A stretch of 64,000 nucleotides of DNA, taken from NCBI GenBank assembly GCA_025358255.1, contig JANYKC010000060.1, forward strand, positions 1 to 64,000. Reading direction: 5' to 3'. The position numbers and the translations under genes are program-made. Source of the DNA: Spirochaetaceae bacterium. Its GTDB lineage: Bacteria; Spirochaetota; Spirochaetia; Treponematales; Rectinemataceae. Under the pieces are notes generated by a model that was given only the letters and a program-made list of their open reading frames with translations, made no database searches and had not been told where the DNA came from. The stretch's first letter is position 1, and each line of letters begins with the position of its first letter. Below, piece after piece: positions 58,506 through 64,000 of this stretch.

Positions 58506-59132
58506 TCACTTGACCTTGATATACCAGTAGACGGCCACGTTGGTGGGACGGGTCTCGGATGAAAAGTTGCCGACACCACCTACATCGCCGTAGCCATATT
58601 GAGATACCAAACTAATCGCGAACGCTGTAGCTATGCCGGCAATCGCGCTGCCTCCCGGGACGGACGTGAGAATCTGGTTGTGCTTATGTTGCTGTAGCGC
58701 ATCGTCCTCGAGCGATCCGGCCTTGTTGGAGTCGCCACCAGTTCGGGAAGCCGAGTCAGGATCCTGATAGCCATCGGCGCGGGTCATGTTGACTCCGCGG
58801 ATGAACTGCCCCCGCAAGTCCGGAAATAAACCCGCATACGAGGTGGCGTCCGCCGGCTTGCTGCCATCGGCGAGAGCCCAGATAGTGCTGCCGGTCATGT
58901 AGTTGCCGCTCGCGTCGGGAGCGGTGAAGGACGCGATGACCGTCCCCACCGGGATGCCTGCGTCGACCTGGGCCTGCAAGGCATTGATCGCGGTCACCAA
59001 GCTGCCAAGGTAGGCATTCATGCTCGAGGCGCTGATGGCTGTCCCGGCACTGAAGGTCGGTGCGGCCACCTGGGCACCCAGCCCGAAGGAAATCCCTATC
59101 ATCACAAATACGACTGCAATTGAACGCTTCAC
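58506..59132 (-). CDS. Secreted protein with phage tail-collar-like domain
   Basis: 208 residues. The GTG start at 59132 has AGGAGA and gives a signal peptide (IAVVFVMIGISFGLGAQ). Then FSAGTAISASSMNAYLGSLVTAINALQAQV, as in the neighbouring gene, and a tail-collar fold: IPVGTVIASF, SYAGLFPDLRGQFIRGVN, SLEDDALQQHKHN and the end RPTNVAVYWYIKVK. Collar domains usually bind carbohydrate. It forms a pair with 57839-58345, probably by divergence of the C-terminal domain on a common N-terminal module. Confidence 0.78.
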   Translation of the reverse strand: MKRSIAVVFVMIGISFGLGAQVAAPTFSAGTAISASSMNAYLGSLVTAINALQAQVDAGIPVGTVIASFTAPDASGNYMTGSTIWALADGSKPADATSYAGLFPDLRGQFIRGVNMTRADGYQDPDSASRTGGDSNKAGSLEDDALQQHKHNQILTSVPGGSAIAGIATAFAISLVSQYGYGDVGGVGNFSSETRPTNVAVYWYIKVK

Positions 59133-59188
59133 GGCTCTTCTCCTATCTTGGATTCTGGAAGTTCCCAGAACAGCTGCTGTTTCACCCA

Positions 59189-61396
59189 TCAGGGCTGCCA
59201 TTTCTGAATATCCCAGTAACTTGCCTTCCCCGTTGCCCCACCAATATCGTAATACGCGGCGTCCAGGGACCAGACCGCGTATAGGGTCGTGCTCGCCGCG
59301 CCCATCGTGTAGCTCACCCCATCGGCAAACGAAACGGCACCGGTCGAGCTGGTCGCCCAACCCGTGAAGGTATAGCCGGACTTGACGTAGGCATTGCCCG
59401 TAAGGGCAGCAGCCGCTCCGACTGCGATGCCTTGAGCCGCCATCGTCCCCGTCCCAGGAGCAACAGCCGGCAGGGGATCGTTCAGGTCGAAGGTCACGGT
59501 GGGGATGATGGTGGTGGCATGGACCTGGACGGAAGCGGGAGAGAAACCGGATGCGTTGACTGACTTCACCACGTAATACCAGGTGACTCCCTGCCCCAGG
59601 CCGCTGTGCGTGAACGTGGTAGCGGTGGTGGTGCTACCCAGCTTGTTGGCCTCACTCGCGGTGAAATCGGCGCTGGTCGAGCCATAGACCTCGTAGCCGC
59701 TGATTGTCTCGTTTAAGGGAGCTGTCCAGTCTATCGTCAGTTGCTTTTCGCCCGTGGTGGCATTGGCCCAGGTCGGGGCGTCGGGATTGGCCAGGATGCT
59801 TTTCACGTTGGAGACGACCGATTCACCGCCCGAGTTCAGTGCCGTCACGAGGTAGTAATTGACAACTCCTGCGCTCGGCGAGGCATGGACATAGGTCAAA
59901 TCGGTGATATTCGTGTACTTGTTGGCGCCGCTGGTCTTGGAGATCCCGGCGTCGGTGGATGTGTAGACATTGTAGCTATCTGTCGTGCCGACCGAGGGCA
60001 GTTCCCATGCCAAGGCGACCTTGCCGATGCTCGGGGTCAGCGTAGTCAGGGTTGGCCAGCCAGGCGGACCTTGGGGCGTGACGCCAATCTGGGAAGATGC
60101 CGCCGATTCGACACCGCCGGTGACGCAGGTCACGACATAGTAATAGGTAGTACCATTATTGCCGCTAAAGGTGTAGGTCGTGGAAGTGAGGCCGGCGATC
60201 GCCATGCCGCTCGTCTTGCTGCCGGGGACCGTAGACCAGTAGATATTGTAGCTTGCCGCGCCGCTCACCTCATTCCAGGAAAGCACCACCTTGGCCGGGT
60301 TCGCCACGCCGGAGAGCCCGGTCGGGGCTCCGGGGGCCGGCGCTTCCGGGAAGGCGCTTGTCTTGCCGGAGGCCATCGACTCGCCACCGGAATTGACTGC
60401 CGTGACAATGTAATAATAGGTACTTCCGTTCGCAAGCCCCGCATGCGTGAAACTCAGGCCGCTTATCCCGGCGGCCTTGGTGGCGCTGGCGGTCGAGACC
60501 GAACTGGAAGTGGACCAATACACGGTGTAAGTCGCGGCTGTGGGCGCGGCTTCCCAGGTGACGGTCGCCGTGCCGTCTCCAGCCGAGGCGGAGACGCCGG
60601 TGGGCGCGTTGGGCGCCGCACCAAGGACCGTGGCGGAAGCCTCGGCAGAAGTCGCCGATTCGCCGTCGGCGTTGACCGCGGTCACCACATAGGCATAGGT
60701 CGAACCGATGGTCAGGTTGAGATGGGCATAGGGGTTGACCACGTTGATGATCTTGTTGTTGGCCGTCGTGATGCCCGTATACGTCGCCCAATACAGGTTG
60801 TAGCTCGTCGCGCCGGGCACCGTGGCCCAGGTCAGGGTGGTCTGGCTGATGCCGGCCACCGCGGTGAGTCCCGTCGGCGCGATAGGCGCGGAAGTGACCG
60901 TGGTCTGGCAGGTCAGGCTGAAGGTCGGGACGGCGAAGTCGTTGCTGGTGATGCTCAGCGTGGCGGTCTTCGCGCCAATGGCCAGCGCCGACGCGCTCAC
61001 GGTCATAGTGCTGGACCCGCCGGCAGCGATGCTGGCGCCAGGCTGCTGGGCGATGCTGAATATGGAGGCTTCGGTTCCGCTGCCAGCGACAATGGACACG
61101 GCGCCTGGGGCGATCGTCAGCGCGCTTTTGCCGGTGTTGGCGATGGTAAGCACCAGGCTCCTTGCGTCGCCTATTCCGAGGGTGCCGAAATCGAGGCTTC
61201 CCCCAGTCGTCTTCGCTGTGCCATCGGCGATGCTCAGCACCAGTTTCGGCGAGGCCTTCTCGGTCTGGATGATCTTGGCTTCCTCCGCAAGAGGGTTCTT
61301 GCAGGCAGAAAAGGCCGCTGCCATGGCAAGGAGGAAAGCCAGCGCCCCGAGGAGGGTCGCGGGTCGAAGGCGCTTGGTCGGTTCGGTCATTCGCAT
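59189..61396 (-). CDS. FN3-repeat lipoprotein with choice-of-anchor D and B-repeat-like end
   Basis: 735 residues. The N-terminus has a lipobox (AAAFSAC-KNP), so it is probably a lipoprotein. A choice-of-anchor D/ASPM-like domain follows (LDFGTLGIGDARSLVLTIANTGKS), then five fibronectin type III repeats (APTGLTAVAGISQTTLTWATVPGATSYNLYWAT and later copies). The end TGYAYVKSGYTFTGWATSSTGAVSF-type stretch resembles the Listeria-Bacteroides B-repeat. No enzyme motif. It is likely an adhesin or surface structural protein expressed with the two phage-tail-like proteins downstream. Confidence 0.85.
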   Translation of the reverse strand: MRMTEPTKRLRPATLLGALAFLLAMAAAFSACKNPLAEEAKIIQTEKASPKLVLSIADGTAKTTGGSLDFGTLGIGDARSLVLTIANTGKSALTIAPGAVSIVAGSGTEASIFSIAQQPGASIAAGGSSTMTVSASALAIGAKTATLSITSNDFAVPTFSLTCQTTVTSAPIAPTGLTAVAGISQTTLTWATVPGATSYNLYWATYTGITTANNKIINVVNPYAHLNLTIGSTYAYVVTAVNADGESATSAEASATVLGAAPNAPTGVSASAGDGTATVTWEAAPTAATYTVYWSTSSSVSTASATKAAGISGLSFTHAGLANGSTYYYIVTAVNSGGESMASGKTSAFPEAPAPGAPTGLSGVANPAKVVLSWNEVSGAASYNIYWSTVPGSKTSGMAIAGLTSTTYTFSGNNGTTYYYVVTCVTGGVESAASSQIGVTPQGPPGWPTLTTLTPSIGKVALAWELPSVGTTDSYNVYTSTDAGISKTSGANKYTNITDLTYVHASPSAGVVNYYLVTALNSGGESVVSNVKSILANPDAPTWANATTGEKQLTIDWTAPLNETISGYEVYGSTSADFTASEANKLGSTTTATTFTHSGLGQGVTWYYVVKSVNASGFSPASVQVHATTIIPTVTFDLNDPLPAVAPGTGTMAAQGIAVGAAAALTGNAYVKSGYTFTGWATSSTGAVSFADGVSYTMGAASTTLYAVWSLDAAYYDIGGATGKASYWDIQKWQP

Positions 61397-61439
61397 GATC
61401 TATCCTTTTCCGCGGCAAGCTGCCTGCCGCTCGTTTATG

Positions 61440-63530
61440 TCAGAACCAGATGACCGTCGCGTCGTCTACCTCTGCCGCACGGGTCGTGCCCGGGCCTGCC
61501 TGGATGAGCCCCGCGTACCTTTCGGCAGCAAGGGGATCGAGCTTCTTGAGGCTCTCGAGGGCAGCGGCTGCAACGTCGTTCTTGCCGAGGGCGGCCGCCG
61601 AGCGCGCGAGGTTCGTGTAAAGCCCCGCGTCCCCGGTCATCTTCTTCGCCGCCTGCTGGTAGTAGCCAAGGGCCGTGGCAGGGTCGGACTTGAGCATCGC
61701 CACGTTCCCCAGGTTCACGAGGGCCGGCAGCGAGCCTTCCTTCACCGCGGCCTTGAAGCTCTTTTCCGCGTCGGTGAATAGCCCGAACTTTCCGTAGAGG
61801 ACCCCGCGGTCGTTATAGCCCTTGGCGGCAGGTTCGCCCTTGGCGGCCAGGGGCGCCAGGGCGGCAAGCCTCGCGCCAAGCTCCGCATCGACCGCCTTGG
61901 CCAGCTCCCCGGCGAAGGCCTTGGCCACCTTGTCGCCCGCGGGAAGGGCGACGCTCGTGCCGTCGGCCGGGAGGCCCACGGGGGCGTAGGTCTTCCAGGC
62001 CTCGTGCAGGGGGTAGAGGGCCGCGACGTTGTGGGCCGAGGCCTCGCGCCACTGGGCCGCCGCCTTCTTCCAGACCTCGAGGAAGCCCGAGTCGCGCATC
62101 GTGGTCTCGATCGGGAGCCAGACCTTGCCGGCCACCACCACGAGGTCGGCGGGGTTGATCGCCCTCGCCTTGGCCTGCTCGAGCGTCATGCCCAGGTCGA
62201 TCGCCATGAAGATGTGGCCCGGCACCGTGATGAAGGCCGTCTCGATGCCCGCCGCCTCGAAGCAGGACGCGTAGAGGACCGAGAGGTCGGCGCAGTCGCC
62301 GGCGCGGAAGCCCAGGGTCTGCCTCGGGAACTTGAGGGTGTCGACGATCTCGGGGTCGACCACCTCCTTCGCGAAGGGCCGGTTGGGGCTCAGCACGTAG
62401 CTGATGCCGTAGGCCCGCAGGCCCTCGTGGAAGGCGACGGCCGTCTGGAGGTTCCGGTTGAGCTCGGGGTTGCGCTGGCTTTTCACCGCCGCGAGGATGT
62501 TGCCCGTCAGGTCCATCACCCAGGGGTCCTTGCTGGAGACGAAGGCCGCCGCCTTGCGGTCGTCGCTCCAGGTCAGGGCGTTCCGGTCATAGACCAGGAC
62601 CGTCGCGGAGCGGCTCGCCGCGCCGTCGACGCCGTACTCCACGAAGACCTCGGCGGAGACCTTGGTGGCCTCCGTCACGTCGAGGATCCGGTCGTTGAAC
62701 AGGCCGTACAGGGGCACCTCGATGGAGTTGCCCGGCTCGAGCCGGGCGATGGTCGCGCATTCCTTGGGGGCGTCCATGTACTGCTTGATGATGAAGCTCA
62801 CCCGCAGGTCGGTCGCCGTGGCCTTGCCCGTGTTGGCTATCTTCGCCGTGCCGACGGGGTTCTGGTCGTAGTAGGAGCGGAAGATCGGGAAGATGTTCTT
62901 GACGTCGATCGAGACCAGGTTGAGGAGGCGGAGCTTGGCGGGGAGGCCGGCAGGGGCGGCCTCGGGCAGGCGATAGCCAAGGCCGAGGGTGGCCCCGATC
63001 CCGCCGTAGAGGCCGAACTTGTAGACCGCAGAGGCGTCAAGGCGCGCGGTGAGGCTCCCCGACAGCTTCAGGTCGAGGCCAAGGCCGAGGGCCGCGGCAC
63101 CATAGGCAGCGCTGACGCCTGGCAGGCTTCCCCTCGCGGGCAGGCTTCCGTAGGCTAGCCCCGCATCGAGGAAGCCGCGGAGGGCGAGGCCCGGGGCCAG
63201 CGCTTTCGAGATGCCAAGGCCTGCGGAGAGCTCGCCCTCGTTCAGGCTGCCCTCGACCGCCACTCCACCGGAGGGCAAGAGGCCACCCATCGAATAGCCC
63301 GCGCCCAGGCGGAGCGAGAGGGGGAAGGCCAGGGGAAGGGCATATTCAGCGCTAAGGTTCCCGCCCCATGCGGCGGAGAAGGCGGTGTTGGCAGAACCGT
63401 CGCCCGCCATGAGGGGAAGGGCGAAGCTGGGGGATACCAGCAGGGACCAGGGGGAGGCCGGCCTCGTTTGGGCACTCACGGCGCCGAGGGCCATAGCTGC
63501 GGCGAAAAGTACCAATAGGATGCGCTTCAT
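61440..63530 (-). CDS. Beta-barrel + transglutaminase-like + TPR protein
   Basis: 696 residues with a signal peptide (LLVLFAAAMALGAVSA). Residues 25-205 look like an outer-membrane barrel (LGAGYSMGGLLPSGG...). Residues 215-320 form a beta-sandwich (TDLRVSFIIKQYMDAPKECATIARLEPG). About 325-490 is transglutaminase-like: Cys in GFRAGDCADLSVLYASCFEAAG and His-Asp in VPGHIFMAIDLG. TPR repeats follow. It aligns from the sandwich on with 3787-6357, so the two are paralogues with different N-terminal modules (barrel here, propeller there). Catalytic role unproven. Confidence 0.87.
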   Translation of the reverse strand: MKRILLVLFAAAMALGAVSAQTRPASPWSLLVSPSFALPLMAGDGSANTAFSAAWGGNLSAEYALPLAFPLSLRLGAGYSMGGLLPSGGVAVEGSLNEGELSAGLGISKALAPGLALRGFLDAGLAYGSLPARGSLPGVSAAYGAAALGLGLDLKLSGSLTARLDASAVYKFGLYGGIGATLGLGYRLPEAAPAGLPAKLRLLNLVSIDVKNIFPIFRSYYDQNPVGTAKIANTGKATATDLRVSFIIKQYMDAPKECATIARLEPGNSIEVPLYGLFNDRILDVTEATKVSAEVFVEYGVDGAASRSATVLVYDRNALTWSDDRKAAAFVSSKDPWVMDLTGNILAAVKSQRNPELNRNLQTAVAFHEGLRAYGISYVLSPNRPFAKEVVDPEIVDTLKFPRQTLGFRAGDCADLSVLYASCFEAAGIETAFITVPGHIFMAIDLGMTLEQAKARAINPADLVVVAGKVWLPIETTMRDSGFLEVWKKAAAQWREASAHNVAALYPLHEAWKTYAPVGLPADGTSVALPAGDKVAKAFAGELAKAVDAELGARLAALAPLAAKGEPAAKGYNDRGVLYGKFGLFTDAEKSFKAAVKEGSLPALVNLGNVAMLKSDPATALGYYQQAAKKMTGDAGLYTNLARSAAALGKNDVAAAALESLKKLDPLAAERYAGLIQAGPGTTRAAEVDDATVIWF

Positions 63531-63827
63531 CTTTCCTCCGGTCGCCCTGCCTATCTAAGTAGGCAGGTCATCGCCTGTATTCGCGGAAGGCAGTGTAGCA
63601 TAATTTCCCCGACAATATAGGCCATATTCGCCGCGAGCCCCATGCTTCGAGGTATTTTCGCCGCCTATTAGTGGATTCTATCGGAGCGTTTATACGAAAA
63701 AGACGTCTTGAAACCCAAATTTTTCGTGAATCAAGACACTGGCCGGCTTGGAAACGCCGCCACCACTGGAACAAGGCCTCGGTCATGGATATGCTTGACA
63801 TATCGCAATATCCCAGCGGAGGTTTAC
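63531..63827. other. Intergenic region with two inverted repeats
   Basis: CCTGCCTA-tctaag-TAGGCAGG (63546-63567) lies in the leader of the minus-strand gene. GTCTTGA...TCAAGAC (63714-63736) lies in the middle of the region and may be an operator for the rightward gene. The region is AT-richer than its neighbours and no gene is recognised inside. Confidence 0.5.
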
Positions 63828-64000
63828 ATGCCCGTGAAGCGCGACTTCGGTCTTCATATCGACCGCCTCGATCCGGCTGTCCGCGGCCGCCTCATCGCCT
63901 ACATCAATATCAAACTTGCTGGCCTTGGCTTGCCCATCTATAGCCGCGAAGGGACCACCTTCGTGGAGCTCGCGAGCGACATGCTCGAGAACATGCGCGA
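63828..64000 (+). CDS. Partial CDS, cut by the right window edge
   Basis: Opens with MPVKRDFGLHIDRLDPAVRG and continues RLIAYINIKLAGLGLPIYSREGTTFVELASDMLENM in frame to the last base. GGAGG lies six bases before the ATG. It is absent from the supplied ORF track. No family recognised from 57 residues; it starts like a cytoplasmic protein (no signal peptide). Confidence 0.65.
   Translation, partial: MPVKRDFGLHIDRLDPAVRGRLIAYINIKLAGLGLPIYSREGTTFVELASDMLENMR

Noticed and set aside
57839-59132. Prophage remnant
   Set aside because: Signal peptides and a lipoprotein neighbour, with no capsid, tail, lysis or integrase genes.
145-63943. Most overlapping ORFs in the supplied track (antisense, +1 frames)
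   Set aside because: They are shadows of high-GC genes: Arg/Pro/Ser-rich or Glu/Gly/Val-rich, no domain, no ribosome-binding site, overlapping well-supported genes.
1-64000. tRNA, rRNA genes
   Set aside because: No cloverleaf or conserved rRNA sequence was found by eye in the intergenic gaps; a covariance search would settle it.

Overview
The window is a GC-rich (roughly 65%), densely coding bacterial chromosome segment with short intergenic gaps and many ATGA-type overlaps. The best guess is a spirochaete of the Treponema lineage. This rests on a UPF0164-type outer-membrane protein, a very large SpoIIE-type phosphatase receptor with HAMP, several secreted transglutaminase-like/TPR proteins, YggT, and the long form of urocanate hydratase. 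The assignment is inferred from protein families and was not tested by a search. I found no rRNA, tRNA, CRISPR array or prophage.

Layout. 0-6.4 kb: a degraded HicB-like antitoxin, a frameshifted diguanylate cyclase, a nitroreductase divergent from an ArsR regulator, and a long secreted beta-propeller/transglutaminase/TPR protein broken by two in-frame TAG codons. 6.4-11.1 kb: a cyclic-nucleotide-binding protein, a CorA-like protein, then a ykkC-class riboswitch with promoter and terminator in front of a three-gene ABC-2 exporter. 11.1-13 kb: a PAS/zinc-ribbon protein, a decayed LuxR gene and two copies of a ~100-bp structured repeat. 13-30 kb: mazG, a TIM-barrel protein, TetR plus an MFS-HEAT fusion, yhbY and yggT, the UPF0164/TPR/SpoIIE receptor group, a pseudouridine synthase and a CDF transporter. 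A small inverted-repeat element sits exactly between the stop codons of the MFS and yhbY genes.

30-46.4 kb is a catabolic island. The minus strand carries a CUT2 sugar ABC importer, an aldehyde:ferredoxin oxidoreductase-family enzyme, an archaeal-type (type II) GAPDH and an archaeal-type PGK. The plus strand carries a UroD-superfamily protein, an IclR regulator, an iron-type alcohol dehydrogenase, an SMP-30 lactonase, two SDRs and a split transketolase. I infer that an imported sugar is oxidised to a lactone or acid, rearranged, and cleaved by transketolase, and that the triose is handled by the local archaeal-type lower-glycolysis enzymes.

46.4-50 kb is a divalent-metal (probably Mg2+) operon: a CorA-like protein, a soluble MgtE-N/CBS protein without a membrane domain, and an Nramp-related transporter with a non-canonical metal site. 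50-64 kb holds a secreted transglutaminase-like protein, a polysaccharide deacetylase, a DMT transporter, the hutH-hutU histidine operon, two secreted proteins ending in phage-tail-type domains, an FN3-repeat lipoprotein, a barrel/transglutaminase/TPR paralogue of the broken 3-6 kb gene, and a gene cut by the right edge.

A theme across the window is in-frame, GC-rich short tandem repeats (15, 18 or 24 bp, always multiples of three) inside otherwise unrelated genes. These include the ABC ATPase, MazG, the SpoIIE receptor, PGK, transketolase and the broken propeller gene.
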